Positions 1 through 11,251 of a stretch of 64,000 nucleotides of DNA are shown here, piece after piece (the first letter of the stretch is position 1; each line of letters starts with the position of its first letter). The stretch is from Acinetobacter higginsii. Lineage in GTDB: Bacteria; Pseudomonadota; Gammaproteobacteria; Pseudomonadales; Moraxellaceae. The position numbers and the translations under genes are program-made. The stretch is from assembly GCF_000369525.1 (NCBI RefSeq), contig NZ_KB850070.1:248001-312000 (forward strand), written 5' to 3'. Under the pieces are notes generated by a model. That model was given only the letters and a program-made list of their open reading frames with translations. It ran no database searches and was not told where the DNA came from.

Positions 1-444
1 AGATATTAAAGAGTGATCCACGCTTTGCTCGAGTTGAATTATCTTTTGCCTAATCGTATCTGGGATATTTAATTTTTTTGAAGTTAGCTTATCAACACAG
101 ACCATAACCGCCTCACCAGTCGCGACCACTTGATTCTGTGTTGCACTCCATAACACATAATGCATACGAAAAGCGCTATTTCTTAACTCTTCAATCCTCG
201 CACCAATATGTAGCACATCAGGGTAGAATACCGGGCTTAAATATTTACATTGGCTTGATGCAACGACTGTCAATATATCCTGATCAAAGATATTCAACGC
301 CATTAAATAAGCAATGCGTGCACTCTCGATATAACGATAATACTGCACATTATTTACATGACCAAAAGCATCCATATCTCCCCAAGCAACCGTTTGCTTA
401 AGCACAACCGGATAGACAGACAGTTCCTTCATATTTTCACTCAT
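1..444 (-). CDS. Acyl-CoA thioesterase, 4HBT/YbgC-like hotdog family (partial)
   Basis: The reverse strand encodes at least 148 residues with no stop before the window edge, so the C-terminus is missing. The N-terminal stretch WGDMDAFGHVNN (about residues 21-32) is the hotdog-fold motif of the 4-hydroxybenzoyl-CoA/YbgC thioesterases, with the usual catalytic Asp at about residue 25. These enzymes hydrolyse acyl-CoA thioesters in the cytoplasm; the substrate cannot be read from sequence. The start ATG overlaps the stop of the upstream HemY-like gene by four bases (ATGA), indicating translational coupling and membership of the hem transcription unit. Family call is secure, function is generic. 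Confidence 0.8.
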   Translation of the reverse strand, partial: MSENMKELSVYPVVLKQTVAWGDMDAFGHVNNVQYYRYIESARIAYLMALNIFDQDILTVVASSQCKYLSPVFYPDVLHIGARIEELRNSAFRMHYVLWSATQNQVVATGEAVMVCVDKLTSKKLNIPDTIRQKIIQLEQSVDHSLIS

Positions 445-1634
445 ATCTTAAAATTAAGAAAATTCACATCATTTTCAAATATTAAATTTAACTGCCTGAT
501 TAAATCAGGATTATCACCCAAAGTAGATTTAATCCTTAAATAGCTCATTAAAATATTATCTGGATATAAAGTTAATAATTGCTCTGCTTCTGCCTGTCGT
601 TGTGTTGCCACATAAATATGCCATTTTGCAAAGCTAAGCATCGGCACACTGGTATAACGCTGTTCAAGCTGCATAATGCGCTGCTCGACATAGGCATAAT
701 CTGGAGTCTGCTTCAATAATTGTTGCTGGAACCACAGATAAAATACTTCTGGATCAAACTGATCTTGCAATAAATGCAAAGCCAGATCTTCATGCTGCAA
801 ACTCATTTCTGGCATACGTGCCAATAATTTCAACCAGAGGACTTTACTACTGTATGGACGAGTTTGAATCTCATCCTGTAAAACCAGATAACGTTGCTGT
901 AATGCAGCAAGATCATCCACAGAAGCCTGATCAAATCGTATAAGTAACTGCTGTAACCATAAGTCACGATGTTCTGCATCTAACAAACCGTATTGGGTTG
1001 TTTGCAAGAATAACCACGGCTCTTGTAAGGCAAGCTTCCCCCATAATGCAGTAATACGTTGCTGATAAGCTGTTTCAATCTCATTCAACCACGGAGAAAG
1101 CTGATGTTGAGCAAGAAACTCTAGATGGGTCAGCGCTTTCTGTGTTTCCTGCCGCTCAAGATAAATATCTATGCGTTGTAATTCAGCTAGCTCAAATGCC
1201 ATCGGTGCAGATTTTTCCAAACTCTGCAAGGCAGTTTCATAATCACCATTCTTATAATCAAATTGCGCATCAATAATATGATTAAGCAATCCTGACTGAG
1301 TATAAACCCGCTCAATAAACACTTGCTGATCTTTCGCCGCTTCCAACAACCAAACAATGCCAAGCTGCTCATAAGGATGCAAATCTTTAAAGTGAAGGAT
1401 CGTTTCTTTTTTTCGCTGCTCGCGGGCAAGATAACGTTTACCGAATAACCAAGTTAATTGTGCCAATAAACTGATCAGAATAAATAGTCCAATGAGTCCT
1501 AAAACACCCGTTTGAAATTGCCAATCTCGCCAATAGATATAGACATAGCCATTTCCATAGCCATAACTCAATACAGAAAACAGTGCGAATAGCACCAAAC
1601 TTGCAAGCACATAAATCAACAGTAAACGTTTCAT
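441..1634 (-). CDS. hemY: HemY-like TPR membrane protein of the heme operon
   Basis: A 397-residue protein with two N-terminal hydrophobic segments (about residues 5-25 and 40-63) followed by a basic linker (KRYLAREQRKK) and a long helical, Leu/Gln-rich region of tetratricopeptide character. This is the architecture of gammaproteobacterial HemY-N proteins, which sit in the inner membrane and are linked to late heme synthesis although no catalytic step is proven; it is not the Bacillus protoporphyrinogen oxidase of the same name. It follows hemX after 6 bases and overlaps the thioesterase start by 4 bases, so it belongs to the hemCDXY operon. Confidence 0.8.
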   Translation of the reverse strand: MKRLLLIYVLASLVLFALFSVLSYGYGNGYVYIYWRDWQFQTGVLGLIGLFILISLLAQLTWLFGKRYLAREQRKKETILHFKDLHPYEQLGIVWLLEAAKDQQVFIERVYTQSGLLNHIIDAQFDYKNGDYETALQSLEKSAPMAFELAELQRIDIYLERQETQKALTHLEFLAQHQLSPWLNEIETAYQQRITALWGKLALQEPWLFLQTTQYGLLDAEHRDLWLQQLLIRFDQASVDDLAALQQRYLVLQDEIQTRPYSSKVLWLKLLARMPEMSLQHEDLALHLLQDQFDPEVFYLWFQQQLLKQTPDYAYVEQRIMQLEQRYTSVPMLSFAKWHIYVATQRQAEAEQLLTLYPDNILMSYLRIKSTLGDNPDLIRQLNLIFENDVNFLNFKI

Positions 1635-1640
1635 AATGCC

Positions 1641-2468
1641 TTATCCCAACAAACCCAGTGTGGTTAATTTCGGTGTTGGTACTACAGGTAGATTTGAAAT
1701 TTTCTCTAAGCGTAATTTCATTTGTTGGCTATTTTGATCTGGAAATTCAGCAAGTAATTGCATCACTTCCAGAATAGATTTTCGATATTCTGTTCGTTGC
1801 CCTTGTTTTAAGGCTTGAGAAGCGAGTAACAAACGTAATTGTGCTTCTTTCAAGCTAATATTACGATTCATCAAGTCAGGTGAGTTGCGCTGTACTTTTT
1901 CTAATTTGAACCACTGCCACCACGATGCCGTTTCATTTTTGGTCATAGACACTTTCGGATTTCGGAGTTCGTGTTGAATCTTTTGATCTAGTTGCTGCAA
2001 CAAATTATCCAGTTGTTGTTGCTGCTGTGTCTGACTCAATACATATTGTTGAATGGCTTGTTTATCCTGCTCAATCGACTTAACCAAGCTATGTTGTAAC
2101 GCAGGAGATACTGCATATTGCACAACATGCTGTTGCACTTGATTGAGTTGATCCAACGCATAGATAAACTGTTGTTGATCCAATGCAAATTGAACCAATT
2201 GCATTTGCTGCTTAATCAAAATAACTGGTGCAATCCCTGTCACCGTAGTCGGGATGGAGACACTATCTGTAGGCTCTACCGAGCTGGTATTTTGCAACTG
2301 GCGTTGTACTGCAACAAATTGATCATTCAATAAAGCATAACGCTGCTCGGTTTGATCTAATTGCTGTTGTAACTGCGGTACAGTTTGAGAATATTGCGCA
2401 ACATCGTAACTGAGTTTAGCTAACCACAATAAACTCAATCCTAATATTAGATAACCAATTTTTCTCAT
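1641..2468 (-). CDS. hemX: HemX-like membrane protein (uroporphyrinogen operon)
   Basis: A 275-residue protein with one N-terminal membrane anchor (about residues 3-20), then a Gln-rich coiled coil (roughly 25-60) and a helical periplasmic domain. That layout matches HemX of gammaproteobacteria, often annotated as uroporphyrinogen-III C-methyltransferase although it lacks a SAM-binding methylase fold. I place the start at 2468 because this ATG overlaps the hemD stop as ATGA; an in-frame ATG at 2483 lies inside hemD. The role in heme formation is inferred from operon position. Low sequence conservation limits certainty. Confidence 0.75.
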   Translation of the reverse strand: MRKIGYLILGLSLLWLAKLSYDVAQYSQTVPQLQQQLDQTEQRYALLNDQFVAVQRQLQNTSSVEPTDSVSIPTTVTGIAPVILIKQQMQLVQFALDQQQFIYALDQLNQVQQHVVQYAVSPALQHSLVKSIEQDKQAIQQYVLSQTQQQQQLDNLLQQLDQKIQHELRNPKVSMTKNETASWWQWFKLEKVQRNSPDLMNRNISLKEAQLRLLLASQALKQGQRTEYRKSILEVMQLLAEFPDQNSQQMKLRLEKISNLPVVPTPKLTTLGLLG

Positions 2469-3241
2469 ACATGTCCTTGCCAATCACTCATGCGTTGAAT
2501 GATCTCTGATGCAGATAAATTTTCAAGCTGAATAATGTTAAATCCTTGAGCCGTCTGGTCCCGTACCTGTCTCAGAATCTGAGCCAGACGTGAGCCTAAA
2601 ACCAAATAAACCCACGCTGCCGCACATGCATGCTGAGCACATAGCTGCTGCCAATAATTCCAGCTTGCTTCACTACTAATCAATACCGCAACAGGCTGAT
2701 TTAAACTTATTGTTTTTACAATTTCAGGAAATTTGGTAAAACTTTGTTCTGGGCATTGGCGGCGATAGAGCACAAAATTCAGAATCTCAACACCTTGTTG
2801 CTGCAATTGCTGCATCATAAACTGCCGCCCTCCCAAACCACGCCAAAATGCAATTTTGTTTAAATGCATCTGCTGTTTTAGGAGGGGAAGCTCCAGCATT
2901 CCCTCGGAAGTTTCTACCTCAGGAACAACACTTGCTATTTTAAATTGGGCTAAAGCCTTTGCTGTAGCTTGCCCCACTGCGACCCATTGGATATGTTTAA
3001 GCTGATCAAGGTGTAATCCCGCTTGCTGCAAATAGCGCACCCCAATCTCAACAGCAGTCGGACTAACCACCACAATCACTTGAGTCTCAGCCAAGGCGAA
3101 GTAAAGTTGTTGCAAAGCTTCAGAAAAAGGCTCTGCAACCAATTCAAGCAAAGGTAATGCTTCAACCTGATAACCCGCCTCGCTCAATGCTTGAGTTAAA
3201 ACAGAAGCACGGTCATCAGGACGTGTATTAATAAACAGCAT
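2465..3241 (-). CDS. hemD: Uroporphyrinogen-III synthase
   Basis: A 258-residue protein that begins [15 protein letters not shown], the typical HemD N-terminus in which an R/P-containing loop follows the first strand, with two alternating alpha/beta domains. It converts hydroxymethylbilane to uroporphyrinogen III in the cytoplasm, the branch point to heme and siroheme. HemD proteins diverge strongly, so the call rests on length, the N-terminal motif, VVVSPTAVE and LISSEASW strands, and position directly after hemC (one-base TAATG overlap). Confidence 0.9.
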   Translation of the reverse strand: MLFINTRPDDRASVLTQALSEAGYQVEALPLLELVAEPFSEALQQLYFALAETQVIVVVSPTAVEIGVRYLQQAGLHLDQLKHIQWVAVGQATAKALAQFKIASVVPEVETSEGMLELPLLKQQMHLNKIAFWRGLGGRQFMMQQLQQQGVEILNFVLYRRQCPEQSFTKFPEIVKTISLNQPVAVLISSEASWNYWQQLCAQHACAAAWVYLVLGSRLAQILRQVRDQTAQGFNIIQLENLSASEIIQRMSDWQGHV

Positions 3242-4158
3242 TAATACAACGCTTTGAGCAATTCACCCGCACCCTGCGCTAGCAATCGCTGAGCGAGCTG
3301 TTCCCCCAGTTGCTCAGCATCGACTGTTGCACCAACCAATTGCTCTTTCAGCAAAGTCTTGCCGTCGACACTACCAACACGCCCTTCAATGTGTAATTGA
3401 TCATTGGCCAAGATTGCATAACCTGCAATCGGCACTTGGCAACCGCCTTCAAGATAGGCATTAAAGGCACGTTCTGCACGCACACAAATCGAGGTTTCTT
3501 CATGCTGCAAGGGTTGGATCAATTTTAATAATTCCACATCATCCGTGCGACACTCTAAACCAAGTGCACCTTGACCCACCGCAGGCAAACTTACAACTGG
3601 TGTTAAGCAATGACGAATTCGATCCGCGAGACCTAAACGTTTTAAACCAGCGCTGGCCAAGATGATCGCATCATACAAACCATCATCCAGCTTAGCTAAA
3701 CGTGTCCCCACATTTCCACGTAAATCGATAATCTCTAAATCAGGGCGGAGCTGTAAAATTTGACACTTACGGCGTAGGCTCGATGTACCTACCTTCGCAC
3801 CTTGTGGCAACTCCTCAAAATGTGAGTATTGGTTTGAGACAAATGCATCTAAAGGATCTTCACGTTCACAGATCACCGCCAAGCTTAAACCTTCTGGTAA
3901 ATGCATCGGTACATCTTTCATTGAATGTACAGCCAAATCCGCACGACCATCCAGCAATGCCGCTTCCAGCTCTTTTACGAATAAACCTTTACCACCAATT
4001 TTAGCTAACGGTGTATCTAAAATCTTGTCGCCTTGGGTGACAAACTTAACCAATTCAACCGTTAAATCCGGATAAAGCGCATTTAAACGAGAACGAATAT
4101 GTTCCGCCTGCCAAAGTGCAAGAGGGCTTTGTCGAGTCGCAATTTTTAAGGTTTTCAT
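3241..4158 (-). CDS. hemC: Hydroxymethylbilane synthase (porphobilinogen deaminase)
   Basis: A 305-residue protein with all hallmark motifs: [13 protein letters not shown] at the N-terminus, the [11 protein letters not shown] active-site segment with the catalytic Asp at about residue 82, the [16 protein letters not shown] substrate-binding arginines at 129-153, and Cys240 in [12 protein letters not shown], which carries the dipyrromethane cofactor. It polymerises four porphobilinogens into hydroxymethylbilane. First gene of the hemCDXY cluster, about 110 bases downstream of algR, as in Pseudomonas. The intervening region holds an inverted repeat described separately. Confidence 0.97.
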   Translation of the reverse strand: MKTLKIATRQSPLALWQAEHIRSRLNALYPDLTVELVKFVTQGDKILDTPLAKIGGKGLFVKELEAALLDGRADLAVHSMKDVPMHLPEGLSLAVICEREDPLDAFVSNQYSHFEELPQGAKVGTSSLRRKCQILQLRPDLEIIDLRGNVGTRLAKLDDGLYDAIILASAGLKRLGLADRIRHCLTPVVSLPAVGQGALGLECRTDDVELLKLIQPLQHEETSICVRAERAFNAYLEGGCQVPIAGYAILANDQLHIEGRVGSVDGKTLLKEQLVGATVDAEQLGEQLAQRLLAQGAGELLKALY

Positions 4159-4162
4159 AAAT

Positions 4163-4207
4163 TCAAGTTAAGTATTGATCAAAGCAATTGTTCCAAACTT
4201 AACTTGA
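4163..4207. repeat. Perfect 11-bp inverted repeat upstream of hemC
   Basis: TCAAGTTAAGT at 4163-4173 is exactly complementary to ACTTAACTTGA at 4197-4207, with a 23-base spacer. TGATCA palindromes occur at 4176, 4205 and 4240 in the same 110-base gap between algR and hemC. It could be an operator for the hem operon or a hairpin ending algR transcription; there is no following T-run, so a simple terminator is unlikely. Confidence 0.5.
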
Positions 4208-4269
4208 TCACCTGAAATTGCAAGTAAAAATTCATAAAGTGATCAATCATTCAGCTGAAAAGTGGGGTT

Positions 4270-5010
4270 TTATAATTGATGCATACACTCTCTTAAACTC
4301 GGCAAGTGGCGACGGCTGACCGACAATCGCTCCTCCAACTCACGCAAACGCACCTGATATTGCCCAGCGGCCACCAACTCCAGCCCTTCGAGATAGTCGA
4401 GCGAAACTAAGGCATTACGATGAATGCGGATAAAGCGGTCTGCAAATTCTAATTCCAAGTCTTTCAATGTTTCATCAATCAGCACACTGCCATTTTTATG
4501 GCGAACAGTGACATATTTCTGATCTGCTAAAAAATAATAAACATTTTCCAATGGAATCAGTTCTACCCCGCGATAGGTTTTCGCAGCAATTTGATGGCGT
4601 TGTGTTTTGGTATCGTACATATCGTCTTGTTGTTTTAAACCAGTCATTTGTGCTTGTGTAAGGTGAGTTAAATGATTAAACACCTGTTGTAAATCTTGTT
4701 GTGCAACAGGTTTAAGTAAATATCCTTGTGCTTGAAATTTAAATGCTTCCAATGCATGTTGATCATATGCCGTACAAAAAATAATCGCAGGTCTAGGATT
4801 GAGCTGATTGAGTTGTTCAGCACATTCCAAACCATTCATTCCTGGCATTTGAATATCTAATAAAACGACATCAGGTGAGTCGTTTTCAATATGATTTAAC
4901 ACATCCTGACCATGATGCGCCGTCGCAATGACTTCGTGCCCCATCTGGGTCACTAAACGTGACAAACGCTCTACTGCGAGAGGCTCATCATCAGCAATCA
5001 GAACTCTCAT
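4270..5010 (-). CDS. algR: LytTR-family response regulator AlgR
   Basis: A 246-residue response regulator: receiver domain (about 1-115) with the acidic pocket DDE at 7-9 and phosphoacceptor Asp52 in LLDIQMPGMNG, then a C-terminal LytTR DNA-binding domain (about 145-245, with FADRFIRIHRNALVSLDYLEG). It is the partner of the FimS/AlgZ kinase encoded upstream; in Pseudomonas AlgR controls alginate and type IV pili. The start at 5010 is chosen because GGAGGAGAGG lies directly upstream; an in-frame ATG at 5043 would include that Shine-Dalgarno in the coding region. Its targets here are not visible. Confidence 0.92.
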   Translation of the reverse strand: MRVLIADDEPLAVERLSRLVTQMGHEVIATAHHGQDVLNHIENDSPDVVLLDIQMPGMNGLECAEQLNQLNPRPAIIFCTAYDQHALEAFKFQAQGYLLKPVAQQDLQQVFNHLTHLTQAQMTGLKQQDDMYDTKTQRHQIAAKTYRGVELIPLENVYYFLADQKYVTVRHKNGSVLIDETLKDLELEFADRFIRIHRNALVSLDYLEGLELVAAGQYQVRLRELEERLSVSRRHLPSLRECMHQL

Positions 5011-5067
5011 CCTCTCCTCCTTGTCACCGTTAACTTCATCCATATTTTTTATGGTTAACTTGACTTA

Positions 5068-6210
5068 TTATTTTACTCGATAGTGGTAGCTCACCACCGT
5101 CGTATATAACGACGTTCCCCCATAAATCTGAAACTTAACCGTTTGCCCATAATAAGCTTTCAGGCGCTGCTTCACATTGTCTATCGCAATACCATTTCCC
5201 TTTCTCGATTTTATTGTATCGTGAGAATAAGGGTTAGTAATGACTATACTGACTTGATTTTGCAATATTTCAACCAATACGCTAACGGTCGAAGGTTGCA
5301 AAACTTTCTCCACCCCATGAAAAATACTATTCTCAAGCAAAGGTTGCAACGTTAATAACGGAATCGTCACTCGTTTTAATTCAATGGGTGTCGCCTGTAT
5401 GTTCCATTCTACATTCAAACGGGCACCTAAACGCATCTTTTCTATACTTAAATATTGCTGACATAAGTCAATTTCCTCAGCCAAGCTCACCAACTTCAGT
5501 TCTTGAAAACTCGCTCGAAATAAACGCGACAAATTAATCAACATATTTTCAGCTTTTTCAGGGTCAATCGCAATTAAGCTCACCACACTATTCATACTAT
5601 TAAATAAGAAATGAGGGTGAATGCGTGCCTGCATCGCCTGAATTCGTGCATTCAATTCACTATATTGCTGATTCATCCATTGCTCACGCATATACAAGTA
5701 ACGCAAACAGAAAGCGCCTAACAAAACCCCATAGCTTAAATGTAAACTGCTCCCATGAAATAAGATCTCCTCTGAAAATGAACCTGAACGTGCAGCCCAA
5801 TATTGAATAATATTGATCGCACAGGTGGTCAACAGTACAATCAGTTGCAACAGTACAAAGCCCATTATCAAGGCGACTTTCTGACTAAACTTAGCAAAAA
5901 AATCCTTAAAATAATCAACTAGTGTTGCGAAAGACAAAATCACCCAATTAATAAAAACCATATATTGCAGTACACGGAAGCCCTCTAAGGCTTGCCATGA
6001 GCGAGCTTCAGCCAAAGCCAACACCATCGCCAAGACATTACTTGCAACAATTAATTCTAATAAGTATTGCCATTGCCCAATTTTCGTAAAAAAATAGGAG
6101 CCTGATGGATTCCCCTGACGAGTTTGCGATAACTTCTTACGTCGAGTTTCGGCAACTGTGTTTGGATTTGCTATACTCTTTTTTATTTTGCTGAGCCGCC
6201 ATGACCACAT
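5068..6210 (-). CDS. fimS: Sensor histidine kinase of the LytS/AlgZ family
   Basis: A 380-residue membrane kinase. Hydrophobic helices lie at about 50-68, 80-100, 112-140 and 158-175, followed by the His_kinase motif [13 protein letters not shown] with the likely phosphoacceptor His200, and an ATPase domain ([15 protein letters not shown] as N-box, [14 protein letters not shown] as G-box). This is the FimS/AlgZ type that pairs with AlgR. The start is uncertain: ATG at 6210 has GAGGA 8 bases upstream and is preferred; an in-frame ATG at 6282 would lie deep inside divergent argH. With the start at 6210 the two genes overlap by 10 bases at their 5' ends. Confidence 0.85.
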   Translation of the reverse strand: MWSWRLSKIKKSIANPNTVAETRRKKLSQTRQGNPSGSYFFTKIGQWQYLLELIVASNVLAMVLALAEARSWQALEGFRVLQYMVFINWVILSFATLVDYFKDFFAKFSQKVALIMGFVLLQLIVLLTTCAINIIQYWAARSGSFSEEILFHGSSLHLSYGVLLGAFCLRYLYMREQWMNQQYSELNARIQAMQARIHPHFLFNSMNSVVSLIAIDPEKAENMLINLSRLFRASFQELKLVSLAEEIDLCQQYLSIEKMRLGARLNVEWNIQATPIELKRVTIPLLTLQPLLENSIFHGVEKVLQPSTVSVLVEILQNQVSIVITNPYSHDTIKSRKGNGIAIDNVKQRLKAYYGQTVKFQIYGGTSLYTTVVSYHYRVK

Positions 6211-7634
6211 ATTCTCAATCCTCTTCTGCAGCAAGCCCAAATCAAACCTCTGGAATGTGGGGTGGTCGCTTCTCTGAAGCAACTGATGCTTTTGTTGCAG
6301 AATTTACCGCATCTGTGCAATTTGACCAACGTTTTTATAAACAAGATATTGCAGGTTCAATCGCACATGCAACCATGCTTGCCAAAGTTGGCGTCCTCAC
6401 TGAAGCTGAACGTGATGACATTATCCAAGGCTTAAGCACTATTCAAGCTGAAATCGAAGCTGGCAACTTTGAATGGCGTATTGATTTAGAAGATGTACAT
6501 ATGAACATTGAGTCTCGTTTGACTCAACGTATCGGCATTACAGGTAAAAAATTACATACAGGCCGTAGCCGTAATGACCAAGTTGCAACTGACATCCGCT
6601 TATATTTGCGTGATGAAATTGATGACATCTTAGGTTTATTACTGCGTTTACAAAAAGGCTTACTCAGTCTGGCAAGTAAAAATACCAACACGATTATGCC
6701 AGGTTTCACTCATCTACAAACGGCTCAACCAGTGACCTTTGGTCATCACCTATTAGCATGGTTTGAGATGCTAGTCCGTGATACAGAGCGTCTACAAGAC
6801 TGTCGTAAACGTGTGAATCGTATGCCACTTGGTTCAGCAGCGTTAGCTGGAACAACCTATCCGATTGATCGTGCTTACACAGCTGAACTTCTTGGCTTTG
6901 AAGCAGTTTCAGAAAACTCATTAGATGCAGTTTCTGATCGTGACTTTGCCATTGAATTTAATGCAGCCGCATCTTTGATCATGATGCATTTATCACGTAT
7001 GTCTGAAGAACTTATTTTATGGACTTCGGCACAATTCAAGTTCGTGAATATTCCTGATCGCTTCTGCACAGGCTCATCCATCATGCCACAGAAGAAAAAC
7101 CCAGATGTACCTGAACTAGTACGTGGTAAGTCAGGTCGTGTTTTTGGTGACTTAATTAGCCTATTAACTTTAATGAAAGGCCAACCATTGGCTTATAACA
7201 AAGACAACCAAGAAGACAAAGAACCATTGTTTGATGCAATTGATACCGTGCGTGGTTCATTGATGGCATTTGCCGATATGGTTCCAGCCTTAGTGCCAAA
7301 TATCGAAATTATGCGTGAAGCCGCTTTACGTGGTTTCTCAACTGCAACCGATCTTGCAGACTACCTCGTTAAAAAAGGTGTTGCTTTCCGTGATGCCCAT
7401 GAAATTGTTGGTAAAGCCGTGGCTTTAGGCGTTGCAGAAGAAAAAGATTTATCTGAATTGACACTGGAACAACTGCAACAGTTCTCTGATTTGATCACAG
7501 CAGATGTATTTGACAAAGCATTGACGCTAGAAGCTTCTGTGAATGCACGTGATCACATTGGTGGAACGTCTCCAAAACAAGTTGAAGCTGCGATTGCCCG
7601 TGCGCACACTCGCCTAGAACAGTTATACGCTTAA
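6201..7634 (+). CDS. argH: Argininosuccinate lyase
   Basis: A 477-residue enzyme of the fumarase/aspartase superfamily; it splits argininosuccinate into arginine and fumarate, the last step of arginine synthesis. Visible are MWGGRFSE near the start, [14 protein letters not shown] (about 170-183) and the signature [12 protein letters not shown] with the catalytic serine at about 292. There is an 18-residue Ser/Ala/Asn-rich extension before MWGGRF, as in other Acinetobacter ArgH. The ribosome-binding site upstream of 6201 is weak, but the next in-frame ATG would lose the extension. Divergent from the fimS gene. Confidence 0.97.
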   Translation: MTTYSQSSSAASPNQTSGMWGGRFSEATDAFVAEFTASVQFDQRFYKQDIAGSIAHATMLAKVGVLTEAERDDIIQGLSTIQAEIEAGNFEWRIDLEDVHMNIESRLTQRIGITGKKLHTGRSRNDQVATDIRLYLRDEIDDILGLLLRLQKGLLSLASKNTNTIMPGFTHLQTAQPVTFGHHLLAWFEMLVRDTERLQDCRKRVNRMPLGSAALAGTTYPIDRAYTAELLGFEAVSENSLDAVSDRDFAIEFNAAASLIMMHLSRMSEELILWTSAQFKFVNIPDRFCTGSSIMPQKKNPDVPELVRGKSGRVFGDLISLLTLMKGQPLAYNKDNQEDKEPLFDAIDTVRGSLMAFADMVPALVPNIEIMREAALRGFSTATDLADYLVKKGVAFRDAHEIVGKAVALGVAEEKDLSELTLEQLQQFSDLITADVFDKALTLEASVNARDHIGGTSPKQVEAAIARAHTRLEQLYA

Positions 7635-7643
7635 GGATTTATG

Positions 7644-7916
7644 ATGACTAGACAAGTACTTTGCCGCAAATACAAACAAGAGCTTGAAGGTTTAGACTTT
7701 GCGCCATTTCCAGGCGCCAAAGGCCAAGAGTTCTTTGAAACAGTTTCAAAACAGGCATGGCAAGAATGGTTAAAACATCAAACCACGCTGATTAATGAAA
7801 AACGTTTGAATGTATTTGAACCCGATGCCAAAAAGTTCCTCGAAGAACAACGTGAGAAGTTCTTTAATAACGATGAAAGCGTAGAAAAAGCGGAAGGTTG
7901 GACTGAACAAAAATAA
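7644..7916 (+). CDS. yggX: Iron trafficking / oxidative damage protection protein YggX
   Basis: A 90-residue cytoplasmic protein with the YggX signature: [20 protein letters not shown] at the start (one cysteine at residue 6), then [19 protein letters not shown]. YggX proteins help protect iron-sulfur clusters from oxidants and are linked to Fe(II) handling. The ATG at 7644 is preferred to the adjacent one at 7641 because homologues begin one residue before the conserved T/S-R pair. It lies 6-9 bases after argH and probably shares its transcript; a strong terminator follows. Confidence 0.92.
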   Translation: MTRQVLCRKYKQELEGLDFAPFPGAKGQEFFETVSKQAWQEWLKHQTTLINEKRLNVFEPDAKKFLEEQREKFFNNDESVEKAEGWTEQK

Positions 7917-7940
7917 GTCGTTTTGTCTCATCCTACTGTA

Positions 7941-7969
7941 AAAAGAGAGCTGTATTTCAGCTCTCTTTT
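7941..7969 (+). terminator. Rho-independent terminator after yggX
   Basis: AAAAGAGAGCTG and CAGCTCTCTTTT form a 12-bp stem around a five-base loop, ending in a short T-run, 25 bases after the yggX stop. Confidence 0.85.
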
Positions 7970-8022
7970 ACATGATATTTACATAAGTAATAAAGCCTTA
8001 CAGAGTATACACACTTGTCTAC

Positions 8023-8051
8023 ATGACTCTTTCGGGTAGCGTGTTTATAGT
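8023..8051 (+). promoter_or_regulatory. Candidate sigma-70 promoter for a small RNA
   Basis: ATGACT (8023-8028) and TATAGT (8046-8051) are separated by 17 bases and could drive transcription from about 8058 toward the terminator at 8110-8142. Each hexamer deviates from consensus, so this is tentative. Confidence 0.35.
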
Positions 8052-8057
8052 TATATT

Positions 8058-8142
8058 CAGAAGGACAAAGAGATACATTGATATCTCACGTAACGCATGA
8101 TATTTCTCTCCCAGACTTTCCCCCGAAGTCTGGGATTTTTTT
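8058..8142 (+). ncRNA. Candidate small RNA between yggX and phoU
   Basis: Between the yggX terminator and the phoU terminator is a segment with no open reading frame that ends in its own strong rho-independent terminator (CCCAGACTT/AAGTCTGGG at 8110-8134, then seven T). Ahead of it lies a small hairpin, AGATA-CATTGA-TATCT (8071-8086), and a U/C-rich single-stranded stretch TATTTCTCTC just before the terminator, a layout common in trans-acting small RNAs. A promoter-like element sits upstream, giving a predicted transcript of about 85 nt. I do not recognise a known RNA family. The terminator cannot serve yggX, which has its own, nor phoU, which is on the other strand. Confidence 0.5.
8110..8142 (+). 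terminator. Strong rho-independent terminator of the candidate sRNA
   Basis: A nine-base-pair stem, CCCAGACTT with AAGTCTGGG, around a C-rich loop is followed by ATTTTTTT. It points on the plus strand. Confidence 0.85.
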
Positions 8143-8162
8143 ATTACACCTCTCTCAAAATT

Positions 8163-8187
8163 AAAAAACCGCTCTAGTTAGAGCGGT
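8163..8187 (-). terminator. Rho-independent terminator of phoU
   Basis: ACCGCTCTA (8168-8176) pairs with TAGAGCGGT (8179-8187); read on the minus strand it ends in TTTTTT, just after the phoU stop. Confidence 0.85.
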
Positions 8188-8210
8188 CAGTGATTATTTT
8201 ACTTTTACCA

Positions 8211-8933
8211 TTATTTTTGATGCACTTTCTGTTCAATTTCTTCAATACTGGTATGACGTACATCAGTACCTTTCGCCATATAAATGACTTGTTCTGAAAT
8301 ATTACGTGCGTGATCACCGATGCGCTCTAATGATCGCAGTACCCACATCACATTAATGACACGTGAAATATGACGCGGATCTTCAATCATATAGGTCATT
8401 AAGGTACGAGTTGCAGATTGATATTCACGGTCAATATCGACATCCGCCATCACCACTTTCAAGGCTTGTTCTACATCTAAACGCGCAAAAGCATCCAATG
8501 CATCATGAATCATGACACGTACTTGGTTTCCAATATGACGTGTTTCCATATAACCACGAGGAGACTCACCTTCTTCACACAGGTTTTGCGCAATGCGTGC
8601 AATTTTTGCAGCTTCATCACCAATACGCTCTAAATCGGTATTAGCTTTACTCATTGCAATCACCATACGCAAATCAATTGCTGCAGGGTGACGACGTGCG
8701 AGAATTAAGGTTAAGCCTTCATCAATATCACGTTCAAATTGGTTCACTGCATTGTCTTTAAACTGCACATCAATGGCTAAGTTCGCATCTGTGTCTAATA
8801 AAGCATGAATTGAGTTAGCAACTTGTTGCTCCACTAATCCACCCATGGTCATAAACTTGGTGTGAACATCTTGCAAGTCTTCATTAAATTGTGAAGAAAT
8901 ATGATGACTTAACACAGGATTGCTTGGGCTCAC
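8211..8933 (-). CDS. phoU: Phosphate signalling complex protein PhoU
   Basis: A 240-residue all-helical protein made of two PhoU repeats. Each repeat carries a metal-binding acidic motif: ANTDLERIGDEAAKIAR in the first and RSLERIGDHARNISEQV in the second. PhoU restrains PhoR-PhoB signalling and the Pst transporter when phosphate is plentiful, on the cytoplasmic side of the membrane. Here phoU stands alone, without pst genes, with its own terminator, so it is not part of a pstSCAB-phoU operon in this window. Confidence 0.96.
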   Translation of the reverse strand: MSPSNPVLSHHISSQFNEDLQDVHTKFMTMGGLVEQQVANSIHALLDTDANLAIDVQFKDNAVNQFERDIDEGLTLILARRHPAAIDLRMVIAMSKANTDLERIGDEAAKIARIAQNLCEEGESPRGYMETRHIGNQVRVMIHDALDAFARLDVEQALKVVMADVDIDREYQSATRTLMTYMIEDPRHISRVINVMWVLRSLERIGDHARNISEQVIYMAKGTDVRHTSIEEIEQKVHQK

Positions 8934-9083
8934 AGTATGCCTCCACTAGACACATGGAAAAAATGATTGGTGATTAAAACATAGAAATGATGAAACTTTT
9001 ATGACAATAGCACGGATTCGGCCCCAGTTGATTGGTGTGAATTGATACAACAAAAATAAAAAATCTGTTAGTCTAAATGCCTA

Positions 9084-9180
9084 GCTTGACGGAGCGCAGT
9101 TAACAAACTGCTGAGATTATCTTAATTACGCAATTTAAAGATAAGTACCGTTGAACCTGATCAGGTTAACACCTGCGTAG

Positions 9181-9189
<9 letters not shown>
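9084..9189 (+). promoter_or_regulatory. TPP riboswitch (THI element) of thiC
   Basis: The aptamer core is clear: CTGAGATT (9111-9118) and ACCGTTGAACCTGATCAGG followed by TTAACACCTGCGTAGGAATC are the conserved thi-box sequences that bind thiamine pyrophosphate. Stem P1 is GCTTGA (9084-9089) with TCAAGC (9184-9189). It precedes thiC by about 100 bases and will repress thiC when TPP is abundant. The preceding gap 8934-9083 shows nothing else I can support. Confidence 0.95.
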
Positions 9190-11185
<1,996 letters not shown>

Positions 11186-11226
11186 ATCAACTAAAAAAAG
11201 ATTTTCCTGCGAATCATTCTCGGTTA

Positions 11227-11251
11227 GGATGAGATATGTACAATCTCATCC
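11227..11251. repeat. Perfect 9-bp hairpin between thiC and nudF
   Basis: GGATGAGAT pairs with ATCTCATCC around the loop ATGTACA. No T-run follows, so it is not a standard terminator. It ends only 9 bases before the nudF ATG. Confidence 0.6.
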
